Origin: Gammaproteobacteria bacterium
Lineage (GTDB): Bacteria > Pseudomonadota > Gammaproteobacteria > Pseudomonadales > Azotimanducaceae
NCBI GenBank assembly: GCA_030425195.1
Contig: JAUIAV010000004.1
Span: 62,001 to 126,000 of the forward strand
Direction: 5' to 3'
DNA: 64,000 bases
Shown here: piece by piece, positions 27,138-36,586 of the stretch
How positions within the stretch are numbered: position 1 is the first letter of the stretch
Layout of the letters: every line of letters begins with the position of its first letter
The notes under the pieces: model-generated
Database searches by the model: none
Seen by the model: the letters and a program-made list of their open reading frames with translations, nothing else
Told to the model about the DNA's origin: nothing
Translations under genes and position numbers: made by a program

Positions 27138-27697
27138 CAGCCCACCTGCTCCTCATCGTCGTCTGTCAGCGCATAGATGTCCGGCAGATTGCGCCAGTAA
27201 CCCTCGTAGTCCATCCCCCAGCCGAAGACGTAGCGGTCGGGACAGACCAGCGCGGCGAAGCGGACGTTCGCCTCGTTCCGGGCCGTCTTGTCCAGCAGCA
27301 CCGCGGTGGTGACTTCACGGGCCCCTTCCGCCCGGCACCAGCGCTCGAGCCCCGCGAGGGTGACACCCTCGTCCACGATGTCATCCACCAGCAGCACATG
27401 CCGGTCCGCCACCGGCACACCCGGTCTCACATGCCACTGCAGTTCTCCCCCCTGTGTCGCATCGCCATACCGTCCTACATGTACGCAGGAAAGCTCCAGC
27501 GGAAACAGCAGTCTCTGCATGAGGGCGCCCGTGAACGGCAGCCCGCCGTTCAGCACACACAGCAGCAGCGGGTTCTCTTCTGCCAGAGCCACCGTCAGGC
27601 GTACGGCCAGACGGTCGATGGCCGCCAGAACCTGCGCCCTCGGGAAGAGAAGCTCGGCACGCTCCCGCGCCCGGATGACGCGTGCTGGCGCTTTCAT
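27137..27697 (-). CDS. hpt: Hypoxanthine-guanine phosphoribosyltransferase
   Basis: A 186-residue type I phosphoribosyltransferase that converts hypoxanthine or guanine plus PRPP into IMP or GMP. VLLVDDIVDEGVTL (about residues 105-118) is the PRPP motif, and LLCVLNGGLPFTGALM provides the pyrophosphate loop. It is flanked by overlaps on both sides: ATGA with the MscS gene upstream and TGATG with the phosphorylase downstream. This places it in a purine-salvage pair. The hpt symbol reflects the family, not proven specificity. Confidence 0.87.
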   Translation of the reverse strand: MKAPARVIRARERAELLFPRAQVLAAIDRLAVRLTVALAEENPLLLCVLNGGLPFTGALMQRLLFPLELSCVHVGRYGDATQGGELQWHVRPGVPVADRHVLLVDDIVDEGVTLAGLERWCRAEGAREVTTAVLLDKTARNEANVRFAALVCPDRYVFGWGMDYEGYWRNLPDIYALTDDDEEQVG

Positions 27698-28776
27698 GTC
27701 GCCGGTACCGCTTCCGGTTCCTCCAGCAGGACGGTGCGGGTGGGGAAGGCAACCTCGGCTCCATGAGCTTCGATGATGCCGGCAATCTTCAGCAGCACGT
27801 CCTGTTTGATCTCATGGTATTCCGCCCAGACCGTGGTTCTGGTGAACGCATAGATGAAGAAGTCGAGTGAAGAGGCTCCGAATTCGTTGAAGTTCACCAT
27901 CAGAGTCATGTCGTGATCGATGCTCTCATGGGACGCGAGCATCTTCTTCACGTCCCCGACGACGTCTTCGAGCACGCCCACGTCCTGATACCGGATGCCG
28001 ATGGTCTCCTTGATCCGCCGGTTGGTCATCCGGGATGGATTTTCCACCGCTATCGACGTGAGAGCCGCGTTTGGCACGTACAGCGGCCGGGCATCGAAGG
28101 TCCGGATCCGCGTCAGACGCCAGCCGATCTCCTCCACGGTGCCTTCGATGGTCCTGTCCGGTGAGCGTATCCAGTCGCCTACCGAGAACGGCCGGTCCAG
28201 AAAGATGATCAGGGCGCCGAAGAAGTTCGCCAGCAGATCACGGGCAGCGAAGCCGACGGCAATGCCGCCCACGCCGCCGAATGCGAGCACGCCCGTGATG
28301 GAGAAGCCGAGCGTCTGCATGATCATCAGTGATGCGGTGATGATGACGCTGGCGCGGACCAGCTTGCCGATGGCGTTGGCCGTGGTCGGGTCCGCGGGAC
28401 TCTCCCCGTAGGTACCTTCGGTGATGTGCTCTTCGACGAAACGGACGAAGCGGACGGCAAACCAGGTCAGCAGCGCGATGATGCACACCTGACGGGTTTC
28501 GCCGACGTACTCGAAGATTTCCGCCTGCGCGGCATCACCGCCGGTGGCTTCGGCAGCCCAGCTGATGCCGATCACCCAGATGCCCCAGGCCAGTGGCTTC
28601 CGTGCCGCTTCCAGCAGGGCGTCGTCGTAGAGGTTTCGCGTCTTCTCCAGCTGGCCGGACAGCCGGTGGAGGAAGTGGCGCGCCAGCCAGTGAACGATGG
28701 CCGTGGCGAGAACCACGGCGAATACGTGCCCTGCCCAGGCGTGATCACCCAGGTACGAGGTCAATAGTTCCGGCAT
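27694..28776 (-). CDS. MscS-family mechanosensitive channel
   Basis: A 360-residue inner-membrane channel subunit with about five predicted helices. The pore-lining helix is rich in Gly and Ala (LAFGGVGGIAVGFAARDLLANFFGALII). The beta domain follows, with FLDRPFSVGDWIRSPD, GTVEEIGWRLTRIRTFD and the YVPNAALTS element. Such channels relieve turgor on osmotic downshift. It is first in an operon with hpt and the phosphorylase, which is a surprising pairing functionally. AGGA precedes the ATG at 28776. Confidence 0.92.
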   Translation of the reverse strand: MPELLTSYLGDHAWAGHVFAVVLATAIVHWLARHFLHRLSGQLEKTRNLYDDALLEAARKPLAWGIWVIGISWAAEATGGDAAQAEIFEYVGETRQVCIIALLTWFAVRFVRFVEEHITEGTYGESPADPTTANAIGKLVRASVIITASLMIMQTLGFSITGVLAFGGVGGIAVGFAARDLLANFFGALIIFLDRPFSVGDWIRSPDRTIEGTVEEIGWRLTRIRTFDARPLYVPNAALTSIAVENPSRMTNRRIKETIGIRYQDVGVLEDVVGDVKKMLASHESIDHDMTLMVNFNEFGASSLDFFIYAFTRTTVWAEYHEIKQDVLLKIAGIIEAHGAEVAFPTRTVLLEEPEAVPAT

Positions 28777-28786
28777 CAGAGTCTTC

Positions 28787-30391
28787 CTAGAGGAACTTCG
28801 TCAGTTCCAGTTCGATGTAGTCGTCCTGGGCGACCGAAGCCCCTTTGTTGGCTGGATCGAAGGGGTTGTCCGGATCCAGATCGGCCGCACCTGCGAACGC
28901 CCTGCCTTCCAGCAGGAGAAGCCAAGTCTCGCCCAGACGTCGGCTGGCTTCCAGGGTGAAGATGGTTTCGTTGGAGTCGTGGTCCCAGACCACGCCGATC
29001 AGTGCCTGGGTGTCTCCCAGATCATTCAGCGCCCACCGGGTGGCCACGGCCAGGTCGTTCTCGAAGAAGGTATCGAATGCGGCGTCCCCCCGGTCGTCGT
29101 ACAGATACTCCACCACCAGTCCCAGGTCGGCGCGGGTCCCGAAGGCGCCGACCAGGGTGCGCTCGAAACCGGCATTGAACGCATAGTAGTCGTCGGGGAA
29201 GTTGGTTCGATAGATGGTCTCGAGCTTGAAGGCCCAGTCACCGAAAATCGCCTGGGCATCCAGTCCGGTCTGATCGATCACCGGGTAGTGCGGCCGCAGC
29301 AGAAGCGTCCCGTCGCCGTCCACGACCGTATCGAACAGCGGCGCCCGGGAAGTGCCGTTGAAGTGGTAGAGCCCGAACTCGAAGCCGCCGAGGTGGTGGG
29401 ACCAGCGGACCGCCCCGTCCACGCGGCTGTCTCCTGCGCCGGACTCGTAGGTCGCATCGTCCGTATCGATGGGCACGAAGAACCGGGGACGTCCTTCGGG
29501 TCCGGGGTAGGTACGTTCCCGGAAGCCCGGGAGCAGGTGAAAATCCAGAATGCCCCAGTCCCGCACCAGAGACAGGTGCGCCATGGGCTGACCCAGCTTG
29601 TCCTCGCCGTCGATGTTCTCCACCTGGTCTGTCTGATTGATGATGTCCACGAGATGATTGAACTCCGTGACCCCCCAGAACACCTGCTTGACGCCCAGAT
29701 GCAGGTCCCAGTCATTGCCCACCAGACTCCAGAAGCCCTCCCGGAGGTCGAAGTGCGTCCGCTCGTCGTCCTCCGAGTCGTACCGGTAGTACGGCGTGAA
29801 GGTCAGACTCTGGCGCTCATCGTCCCAGGCGCGGTAGTACTCCACGGTGACGCTGACGGACGGATGGAACTTCGACTGACCGTCCAGGCCTTCCTCGAAG
29901 AACGCCCGGGCCTGAGCCCCGAGATCGATGTCCAGCATCTGAACCACGTCACTCGAGCGCACCGCGGCGGGCTCGATGACTTCCACCGGGCGGGCCGGCG
30001 GCTGATCGTTGGGTCGTCGTTGAGGGTTCTCCGCTCGCACGGGCGGCGGCAGCGCAGCGGGCGGCTCGGCCCTGGCAACCGCGGCATCTTCGGTTCCGAC
30101 GTCGAGCAGCCGCCAGTATTTGAGCTGCCGGTTGTCGGCAATCCGCCGTACCCGCACCGATTCGGCTTCCGCCAGCGGAGCGGTGACCACGCGGTAGATG
30201 TCCGTTCCGTCTCCGCCCCGCGCCGGCACCACGTTCACGTCCACGTTCAGCAGCACGCGCATCCTGCTCGACCAGTTTTCCGCGTTCGACGCGTTCTTGA
30301 AGCTGCCGAACACCAGCGCATCATCGGCCTGCGCGGCACCTGCCACGACACAGAACAGAATTGCCGGACCGAGCTGACGGAGGCCGCTCAT
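28787..30391 (-). CDS. SPOR-like domain fused to a predicted outer-membrane beta-barrel
   Basis: A 534-residue exported protein with a signal peptide ending near AAQA. Residues about 25-95 read as a SPOR-type domain (LVFGSFKNASNAENW, then IYRVVTAPLAEAESVRVRRI), which in other proteins binds denuded glycan strands. A Pro/Ala-rich linker follows at about 100-145. The remaining 380 residues are rich in alternating aromatic and polar strands with no Cys and end in a terminal Leu, typical of an outer-membrane barrel. The start overlaps the LolA-like gene by an ATGA. The two are likely one envelope unit. Function unknown. Confidence 0.7.
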   Translation of the reverse strand: MSGLRQLGPAILFCVVAGAAQADDALVFGSFKNASNAENWSSRMRVLLNVDVNVVPARGGDGTDIYRVVTAPLAEAESVRVRRIADNRQLKYWRLLDVGTEDAAVARAEPPAALPPPVRAENPQRRPNDQPPARPVEVIEPAAVRSSDVVQMLDIDLGAQARAFFEEGLDGQSKFHPSVSVTVEYYRAWDDERQSLTFTPYYRYDSEDDERTHFDLREGFWSLVGNDWDLHLGVKQVFWGVTEFNHLVDIINQTDQVENIDGEDKLGQPMAHLSLVRDWGILDFHLLPGFRERTYPGPEGRPRFFVPIDTDDATYESGAGDSRVDGAVRWSHHLGGFEFGLYHFNGTSRAPLFDTVVDGDGTLLLRPHYPVIDQTGLDAQAIFGDWAFKLETIYRTNFPDDYYAFNAGFERTLVGAFGTRADLGLVVEYLYDDRGDAAFDTFFENDLAVATRWALNDLGDTQALIGVVWDHDSNETIFTLEASRRLGETWLLLLEGRAFAGAADLDPDNPFDPANKGASVAQDDYIELELTKFL

Positions 30392-31236
30392 CTGGCGCGC
30401 AGGAGGCTGTTGGTCGAGAAATGCCGGTCGGCGTCCAGGCCGGTACCGAACTGATAGTTCCGCCAGATCAGCTCCGTGGATTTACCGGTCTGGTGGTTGG
30501 TCATGAGCATGCGGGTCGGCTTCCAGAACCGGCCCTCGTAGAGCCCGTAATCACTGACCACCAGCGTCTTCAGCAGCCGATTCTGACGGTCGAAGTACTC
30601 GATGCTCTGGATTCTGAGCTCGGCCGCATCCAGAGTGACCACCTCCCGGGCGTAGCCCGAATACCTGTCTGCCGGTATGCGTTCGACCTCGTAGGCCAGA
30701 CCCACGTCCTCCATCCGGGTGTCGAGCAGCCGGTAGCTGTATTTCTCCACTTCCTGGAGCGCCATGTCCTCGTACGCGAACTCGCTGGAGAGAAACGGTC
30801 CGGACTTGTTCTGGCTGGCAATCCGCTTGACGCGCTTCACCGCAGGCAGATAGATCCACTGATCGTCCGGTTCCGTTTTGTGCGCGTAGCTCAACAGCGC
30901 CGCCCCCCGGTATGACTTGGGCGAATCGAATACCACCAGGAGCCGGTCCCCGTCGTCGGGCATTTCCAGCTGACGGATGCCGAGCCCCCGGGTGGACTCC
31001 TTGCCGCTCTCGGTTTTCAGACGCATCTCCAGATCCACCGTGAGATCGCCGTAGCCGGAGGCGCGGCGGTCGGCCTCTCTGAAGATCGCCAGACCGGCGG
31101 CTTCCGGGTCCAGACCGGTAATCGAGAATCCGGCCGCCACGGCAGCAGCAGAGGCCGCAGCAGCGACAGCGGTTGCTGCGGCGGCAGATCCGAGGAGGAC
31201 TGCCTGGCAGAGTGACGCGAAGGTGCGGAACGTCAA
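30388..31236 (-). CDS. Outer-membrane lipoprotein-sorting-like protein (LolA-like fold)
   Basis: A 282-residue exported protein of the group that often accompanies RND/MMPL exporters. The family pattern shows as RLKTESGKESTRGL, LLVVFDSPKSYRGAALLSY, QWIYLPAVKRVKRI and FLSSEFAYEDM. A very Ala-rich signal segment occupies residues 5-35. TTG at 31236 with AGGA nine bases upstream is the best start; frames up to 31296 are open but lack ribosome sites. No RND pump is nearby, only the barrel protein that follows. Its upstream region is shared with lexA and its SOS boxes. Confidence 0.78.
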   Translation of the reverse strand: MTFRTFASLCQAVLLGSAAAATAVAAAASAAAVAAGFSITGLDPEAAGLAIFREADRRASGYGDLTVDLEMRLKTESGKESTRGLGIRQLEMPDDGDRLLVVFDSPKSYRGAALLSYAHKTEPDDQWIYLPAVKRVKRIASQNKSGPFLSSEFAYEDMALQEVEKYSYRLLDTRMEDVGLAYEVERIPADRYSGYAREVVTLDAAELRIQSIEYFDRQNRLLKTLVVSDYGLYEGRFWKPTRMLMTNHQTGKSTELIWRNYQFGTGLDADRHFSTNSLLRAR

Positions 31237-31307
31237 AAAGCGGATTCCTGAGGCAATTTCGCGGCCGATAGTATGCAACCCCCGGGGGGTGTGCAAACTA
31301 CCGACTA

Positions 31308-31323
31308 CTGTATATACTTTCAG
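31308..31323 (+). promoter_or_regulatory. LexA (SOS) box 1
   Basis: CTGTATATACTTTCAG matches the gammaproteobacterial LexA operator CTGT-N8-ACAG with one mismatch (T for the first A). The flanking bases also fit TACTGTATAT. It contains a TATACT (31313-31318) that could be the lexA -10 element. Confidence 0.8.
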
Positions 31324-31327
31324 ATCA

Positions 31328-31343
31328 CTGTATATGCAGACAG
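31328..31343 (+). promoter_or_regulatory. LexA (SOS) box 2
   Basis: CTGTATATGCAGACAG is a perfect CTGT-N8-ACAG operator. The two boxes are 20 bases apart, two helical turns, the same side of DNA, as at E. coli lexA. They lie 97 bases before the lexA start and about 90 bases from the start of the divergent LolA-like gene. Confidence 0.9.
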
Positions 31344-31439
31344 CATGATTCAGTTAGACGCCCTTTCTGAGCGTACTTCTCAGCTCCTGTCTGCAAGCAA
31401 TTGAATTCCCAACTGAGAATTTTCAGAGAGAACCCCCAC

Positions 31440-32042
31440 ATGGAAAACCTCACCTCCCGCCAGGCCCAAGTGCTCGATCTGATCAAGCAGTACATCGGCG
31501 ACACGGGCTACCCGCCCACCCGGGCCGACATTGCCCGGGAGCTGGGGTTCAGATCCCCGAACGCGGCGGAAGAGCATCTGAAAGCGCTGGCCCGCAAGGG
31601 GGCCATCGAGATGATTCCGGGCACCTCCCGCGGCATCCGGCTCCCGGACGATGGAGGTCTTCCGGTCGTCGGCCGGGTGGCGGCCGGCAGTCCGATCCTC
31701 GCTGCCGAACACATCGAAGAGCGGGTGGAGCTGCCCGCCGGATTCTTCCAGCCGCGGGCGGACTTTCTGCTGCGCGTGCACGGTGACAGCATGAAGGATG
31801 CCGGCATTCTGGACGGAGATCTGCTGGCGGTGCACAAGACGCCGGAAGCGGCCAACGGGCAGATCGTGGTCGCCCGAATCGACGACGAGGTGACGGTCAA
31901 GCGGTTCCAGCGTACGCGCCAGCGGAGCAGGGTCCTGCTGCTGCCGGAGAACGAGGACTACGAACCGATTGAGGTGGATCTCAAAGAGCAGCCTTTCCAG
32001 ATCGAAGGGCTTTCGGTGGGCGTGATCCGCCAGAATCTGTGA
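31440..32042 (+). CDS. lexA: LexA repressor, SOS regulator
   Basis: A 200-residue repressor-protease. The N-terminal winged helix-turn-helix reads [20 protein letters not shown]. The self-cleavage site is Ala82-Gly83 (RVAAGSPI). Ser117 (HGDSMKDAG) and Lys154 (VTVKRF) are the catalytic dyad. RecA-stimulated cleavage removes repression of DNA-damage genes. Two operators upstream (31308-31343) indicate autoregulation. The ATG at 31440 gives the standard length; the frame open from 31401 is not needed. Confidence 0.97.
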   Translation: MENLTSRQAQVLDLIKQYIGDTGYPPTRADIARELGFRSPNAAEEHLKALARKGAIEMIPGTSRGIRLPDDGGLPVVGRVAAGSPILAAEHIEERVELPAGFFQPRADFLLRVHGDSMKDAGILDGDLLAVHKTPEAANGQIVVARIDDEVTVKRFQRTRQRSRVLLLPENEDYEPIEVDLKEQPFQIEGLSVGVIRQNL

Positions 32043-32091
32043 TCACGCCAGCGATCGTACGAGGACGTTCTGAGACGGAGAGAGTGGGAGT

Positions 32092-32147
32092 GAGAAAGAG
32101 ACAGCGAGAAAGAGACAGCGAGAAAGAGACAGTGAGAAAGAGACAGC
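32092..32147. repeat. Tandem repeat, four copies of a 14-bp unit
   Basis: The unit GAGAAAGAGACAGC occurs at 32092-32105, 32106-32119, 32120-32133 (last base T) and 32134-32147. It is purine-only except for one C or T positions on the plus strand. It fills the gap between the convergent ends of lexA and the 32168-32503 gene. Copy number is likely variable by slippage. It is not a CRISPR: there are no spacers. Confidence 0.9.
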
Positions 32148-32167
32148 AAGAACACGATAGACGTGCT

Positions 32168-32503
32168 TCAGTGAATCACCGGCGACGGCGATAACACGTC
32201 GAGATTCGACTCCTCGCCATCCACTTCCACGGTTTCTCCGCCCAGATAGTCTGTAGCGGCGTCGATCATGGCTTCCGCCACACCGACGAGATCGCCTCCC
32301 AGCATGTCCCGCACCTCATCGGAGAAACTGATACGCACCAGCGGATCGCGGGCAGCGGCGGTGGATCCGTGCTGCGGCTCTGCTCTCGCCGCCGCGTCGA
32401 CGGCGTTCACCGCCATCGCTCCAGGTTGGGTTTTTTCGTCTTCGGCTTCGCGAAGCACGATGTCACCGTTTTCGAGTTGAGTGATTTCCAGGAAGATGCT
32501 CAT
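32168..32503 (-). CDS. Conserved hypothetical protein
   Basis: A 111-residue acidic, soluble protein beginning MSIFLEITQLENGDIVLREAE, with a middle rich in Ala. A C-terminal helical part follows (VRISFSDEVRDMLGG, then VAEAMIDAATDYLGG). No catalytic motif or metal site is visible. The gene lies between lexA and topA on the topA strand, 61 bases after the topA stop. A small unknown gene in this place is also my recollection for Pseudomonas. Function unknown. Confidence 0.65.
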   Translation of the reverse strand: MSIFLEITQLENGDIVLREAEDEKTQPGAMAVNAVDAAARAEPQHGSTAAARDPLVRISFSDEVRDMLGGDLVGVAEAMIDAATDYLGGETVEVDGEESNLDVLSPSPVIH

Positions 32504-32564
32504 TTCACCTCATGGTTGCTGAACCGTCCGGCCCCAGGCCGGCCACCGACACCGCCATTATGGC

Positions 32565-35309
32565 TCATTCGACCGGTGCTTTCCCGGCAGGCTTTTTCGC
32601 CGCAGCCTTCTTCTTTGCCGGCGCCTTCTTTTTTACCGGCGCCTTCTTCTTTGCCGCCGCTTTCTTCCCGGCCGGCGGCTTCTTGGCCGGCTTGGCCTCC
32701 TCTACCCAGCGGCCGTCCACGTAGAAGGCCTTCCAGCCGGTAGCCTTGCCTTCCACCTCGGACTGCACGTACTGCTCCCGGGTCTTGCGGCTGTAGCGGA
32801 CCACGGCCGGCAGCCCGTCCGGATCCGTCTCCGGCGCGTCGAGCAGGTACTTGAACTTCGGGTCCAGCTCGTTGGCATGGGGCCTGATCTCACTGATCAG
32901 CGGCGCCCGGGTCTCCCGGTTCCTGGGGAACTGGCTGGCGGCCAGGAAGATGCCCGATGCACCGTCGCGCAGCAGGTAGTAGTCGTCCACCTTCTCGCAT
33001 CTGAGTTCCGGCATGGGGATGGGGTCGGCCTTGGGCGGCGCCGGCTCACCATTGCGCAGCAGCTTGCGCGTGTTCTTGCAGTCTTCCGCCGTGCAGCCGA
33101 AGTACTTGCCGAAGCGGCCGGATTTGAGCTGCATCTCGGCGCCGCACTTGTCGCATTCGATCACGGGACCGTCATAGCCCTTGATGCGGAAGCTGCCGGC
33201 CTCCACCGAGAACCCGGCGCAGTCGGGATTGTTGCCGCACACGTGCAGCTTCCGCTGCTCGTCGATCAGATAGCTGTCCATGGGCGTCTGGCAGATGGGA
33301 CACTTCCACTTGGCACGCAGGAGCTTGGATTCCCCTTCGTCATCCGCTTCCACGTCCACCACCTCGTCACCCGGAATCAGGTTCATGGTGTTGGTGCAGC
33401 GCTCTTTCGGCGGCAGGGCGTACCCCGAACAGCCGAGGAAAACCCCCGTGCTGCCGGTGCGGATCTGCATGTGCCGGCCACAGCGGTCGCAGACCACGTC
33501 CGTATCCGTAGGCTCGTTCGGACGCATGCCGCCTTCCGCCTTCTGGGCAATGGCGAGTTTGCCGGAGAAGTCCCCGTAGAACTCGTTCAGTACCGAACGC
33601 CACTCCGCCTCACCTTCGGCGATCTCGTCCAGCTCGCCTTCCATCTGCGCGGTGAAACCGTAATCCAGCAGGTTCTCGAACTGTTCCACCAGCCTGTCCG
33701 TGACAAGCTCACCGATCCGTTCCGCGTGGAAGCGCTTGTTGGTGAGCGTCACGTAGCCCCGATCCTGGATGGTCGAGATGATGGCCGCGTAGGTCGAAGG
33801 ACGGCCGATACCCCGCTTTTCGAGCTCCCGGACCAGACTGGCTTCACCGTAGCGCGGCGGCGGCTTGGTGAAATGCTGCACGCCCTCCGAGTTCACCAGC
33901 TCCAGCGCCTCGCCGACCTGGTAGTCCGGCAGGGACGTGTCCTCATCCTTCCGGGACATGGGCGGCAGCACGGCCGTGTAGCCGTCGAACTGCAGGATCC
34001 TGCCGCGGATCTTCAGTTCGAACTCACCGGCTTCCACGAGAACCGTGGTGGAGAGGTACTCGGCCGGCGTCATCTGACAGGCCACGAACTGACGCCAGAT
34101 GAGGTCGTACAGGCGTACGGCATCGTCATCCACGCCGGAAAGAAACTCCGAGACCGTCCCCACGTTCGAGGGACGGATGGCCTCGTGTGCCTCCTGGGCG
34201 TCCTTCTTCGCCGCGTACACGTTCGGCTTCTCGGGCAGATATCTGTCCCCGTGCTTCTCGCCGATGTAATCGCGACAGGCTGCCACGGCTTCGGTGGACA
34301 GATTCGTCGAATCCGTCCGCATGTAGGTGATGTAGCCCGCCTCGTAAAGACGCTGGGCCATGGTCATGGTCTTCTTCACGGAGAACCCGAGCCGGGTACT
34401 CGCCGCCTGCTGCAGCGTGGAGGTGATGAAAGGCGCGTTCGGTTTGGTCCGGGTTGGCCGGTCCTCCCGGGATTTCACCGTGAAGTTCCGTTGCCGGAGC
34501 CGGCCGAGCGCCGCCTCGGTGATTTCACCGTTGTTCGGCCGGAAGTTTTCCTCGGAATCCTTGACCAGCTGGAAACGCAGGGGCTCGGCCGCACCATCGC
34601 GCTTCAGGTCCGCGAAGACTTCCCAGTACTCCTCGGGAATGAACGCCCGGATCTCCCGTTCGCGCTCGACCACCAGGCGGACGGCTACGGACTGGACACG
34701 TCCTGCCGAGAGTCCCCTGGCCACCTTGGCCCAGAGCAGCGGCGAGAGCTCGAAGCCGACCACCCGGTCCAGGTACCGGCGGGCCTGCTGAGCATTGACC
34801 TGATTCATGTCGAGCTCGCCCGGATGCTCGAAGGCTTCCTGAATGGCTTTGCGGGTGATCTCGTTGAAAACCACCCGTCGATAACGGGAGGGATCGCCGC
34901 CGATGGTTTCCTTCAGGTGCCAGGCAATGGCTTCCCCTTCCCGGTCCAGGTCGGTGGCGAGATAGATCGCATCCGCTTTCTCCGCGAGCTTGGAGAGCTC
35001 GCTGATGACCTTCTCCTTGCCGGGCAGGATCTCGTAGGTCGCTTCCCAGTTGTTGTCCGGGTCGATGCCCATGCGCCGGACCAGCTGTTTGCGGGCCCGT
35101 TCCTTTTTATAGGCTTCCCGTTTTGCCGGCGGCAGTTTGCGGGTCTTGGCGGCCTCGGCCGCACGGGCCTTCGGGTCGGACGCTTTGCCGCCCACGGGCA
35201 GGTCGCGAATGTGGCCGACGCTGGACCGGACGATGTAGTCGTTCCCCAGGTACCGGTTGATGGTCTTGGCTTTCGCCGGGGATTCGACGATGACGAGCGA
35301 GCGGGCCAT
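32565..35309 (-). CDS. topA: DNA topoisomerase I (type IA)
   Basis: A 914-residue enzyme that relaxes negative supercoils. The Toprim domain starts at [14 protein letters not shown]. The active-site tyrosine lies in [13 protein letters not shown], near residue 330. Three four-cysteine zinc ribbons follow (CDRCGRHM..., CPICQTPM..., CDKCGAEM...). The last 40 residues are a Lys/Ala/Pro repeat like histone H1 tails, which probably helps non-specific DNA binding. GGGAGG precedes the ATG at 35309. Confidence 0.97.
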   Translation of the reverse strand: MARSLVIVESPAKAKTINRYLGNDYIVRSSVGHIRDLPVGGKASDPKARAAEAAKTRKLPPAKREAYKKERARKQLVRRMGIDPDNNWEATYEILPGKEKVISELSKLAEKADAIYLATDLDREGEAIAWHLKETIGGDPSRYRRVVFNEITRKAIQEAFEHPGELDMNQVNAQQARRYLDRVVGFELSPLLWAKVARGLSAGRVQSVAVRLVVEREREIRAFIPEEYWEVFADLKRDGAAEPLRFQLVKDSEENFRPNNGEITEAALGRLRQRNFTVKSREDRPTRTKPNAPFITSTLQQAASTRLGFSVKKTMTMAQRLYEAGYITYMRTDSTNLSTEAVAACRDYIGEKHGDRYLPEKPNVYAAKKDAQEAHEAIRPSNVGTVSEFLSGVDDDAVRLYDLIWRQFVACQMTPAEYLSTTVLVEAGEFELKIRGRILQFDGYTAVLPPMSRKDEDTSLPDYQVGEALELVNSEGVQHFTKPPPRYGEASLVRELEKRGIGRPSTYAAIISTIQDRGYVTLTNKRFHAERIGELVTDRLVEQFENLLDYGFTAQMEGELDEIAEGEAEWRSVLNEFYGDFSGKLAIAQKAEGGMRPNEPTDTDVVCDRCGRHMQIRTGSTGVFLGCSGYALPPKERCTNTMNLIPGDEVVDVEADDEGESKLLRAKWKCPICQTPMDSYLIDEQRKLHVCGNNPDCAGFSVEAGSFRIKGYDGPVIECDKCGAEMQLKSGRFGKYFGCTAEDCKNTRKLLRNGEPAPPKADPIPMPELRCEKVDDYYLLRDGASGIFLAASQFPRNRETRAPLISEIRPHANELDPKFKYLLDAPETDPDGLPAVVRYSRKTREQYVQSEVEGKATGWKAFYVDGRWVEEAKPAKKPPAGKKAAAKKKAPVKKKAPAKKKAAAKKPAGKAPVE

Positions 35310-35361
35310 AGGCCTCCCGGGTTGAATTCGGCGCCGTTATAAGGGTTCCCAGAAAGGCCTG

Positions 35362-35943
35362 TCAAGAATCGTCACCCGCCCGGGCCGCTTCGATGTCCGC
35401 CTCCAGACGCTCGAGAGCTGCCGCCAGATCCCTCAAAGTGGCGGCCAGCACAGGCACCGACGCCTCGTTGCTGCCGGGTCGTTCGAGCCAGTAGGCAAGC
35501 ACCATCCGGGGGCTCACTTCCAGGGCAACCACGTCCTCGGGCAGCCGGCCGAGCGCCTCGGCAGCCAGGGTGAGAACCGCATCCAGATACGACCGCCCTT
35601 CCCCTTTCGGACGCAGGTCGTACTGCCAGTCGGGAAACGGGTCGGGCGAGCGCTCGGCCGCCCTTCGCACCATGCGCCAGGCCGGCAGCACCCTGAGCGA
35701 ACGCGGCAGCGCCAACCCGTAACTGGCGCACTCGAGCATGGGACTGCGCACCTTTCCGCCCGCATTGACCCTGTCTTCCGGCTGCGGATCGGGCTTGGGG
35801 ATGCGCCGTACTTCCACCACGAGGCCTTCACTGCGCGCGCGGGCGCGCATGGCGGAAAGACGCTTGTCCCGTTTGCTCGGAACGAGCCAGAGAATGGGGC
35901 CGAAAGCGACGACCAGTACCAGTCCGATGATGACCCAGGTCAT
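35362..35943 (-). CDS. Conserved hypothetical membrane-anchored protein
   Basis: A 193-residue protein with one N-terminal helix (WVIIGLVLVVAFGPILWLV, residues 3-21) and a soluble basic region after it, so probably type N-in anchored. ATG at 35943 with GGAA upstream is chosen over ATG at 35955. The C-terminal half is helical (AALERLEADIEAARAG). No domain is recognised. It lies 52 bases upstream of topA on the same strand, and its start faces the universal stress gene. Confidence 0.7.
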   Translation of the reverse strand: MTWVIIGLVLVVAFGPILWLVPSKRDKRLSAMRARARSEGLVVEVRRIPKPDPQPEDRVNAGGKVRSPMLECASYGLALPRSLRVLPAWRMVRRAAERSPDPFPDWQYDLRPKGEGRSYLDAVLTLAAEALGRLPEDVVALEVSPRMVLAYWLERPGSNEASVPVLAATLRDLAAALERLEADIEAARAGDDS

Positions 35944-36001
35944 AGTTGATTCCATTTCCGGGACAGGTGTATCGTCGCCGCAATCAGGACGGAGACGCAA
36001 C

Positions 36002-36484
36002 ATGGCGGACGCTCAGGGCGGTTACCAACGCATCATGCTGGCCGTGGACCTGACCGAAGAATCCAAGCGAGTCGCCGAGCGCGCCGTCGCCCTCGCCCGC
36101 GCGTACCAGGCGGAACTCCACATCGTCCACGTCATCGAGCCCTTGAGCCTGGCCTATGGCGGCGACATCCCCATGGACCTCTCGTCCGTCCAGGAGCAGA
36201 TTCACGATCAGGCCAAATCCCATCTGGCGGAATTCGCCGCCAGCGTGAACGTGCCCGCAGAGCATCAGTACCTGATCTTCGGACGTCCGGAGAGCGAGAT
36301 TCAGCGCGCGGCGGAAGCCAAAGGTGCTGACGTCATCGTCGTGGGCAGCCACGGCCGTCACGGCCTCGCGCTCCTGCTCGGTTCCACGGCGAACGGGGTC
36401 CTGCACGGCGCCACCTGCGATGTGCTGGCCGTCAGGGTCGGCGAAGAGCCCCCAGCGGAAGACGCGGAAAGCGACAGCGGCTGA
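36002..36484 (+). CDS. Universal stress protein, UspA family
   Basis: A 160-residue single-domain Usp. YQRIMLAVDLTEESKRVAERA begins the fold. The ATP-binding signature of the family appears as VGSHGRHGLALLLGSTANGVLHGATCDVLAV near residues 117-147, a G-2x-G-9x-G(S/T) type. Such proteins help cells survive starvation and stress. GGAG lies eight bases before the ATG. Acidic residues end the chain. It is closely followed by slt on the same strand. Confidence 0.92.
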   Translation: MADAQGGYQRIMLAVDLTEESKRVAERAVALARAYQAELHIVHVIEPLSLAYGGDIPMDLSSVQEQIHDQAKSHLAEFAASVNVPAEHQYLIFGRPESEIQRAAEAKGADVIVVGSHGRHGLALLLGSTANGVLHGATCDVLAVRVGEEPPAEDAESDSG

Positions 36485-36586
36485 ATCGTGAGAATAAGCC
36501 CTCGACGCAGTACCCGGGGCTCGGGCCGGTCACAGAGACGCTCCTCACGTCTCTCGTGCATCACTTGGAAGACCGCGTGCAGGTCG

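Noticed and set aside
32092-32147. CRISPR array
   Set aside because: The repeats are directly adjacent with no spacers and are only 14 bases.
31958-32155. 65-residue minus-strand frame with a signal-peptide-like start made of Ser/Leu repeats
   Set aside because: It is the translation of the 14-bp tandem repeat and overlaps the lexA 3' end; there is no ribosome site.
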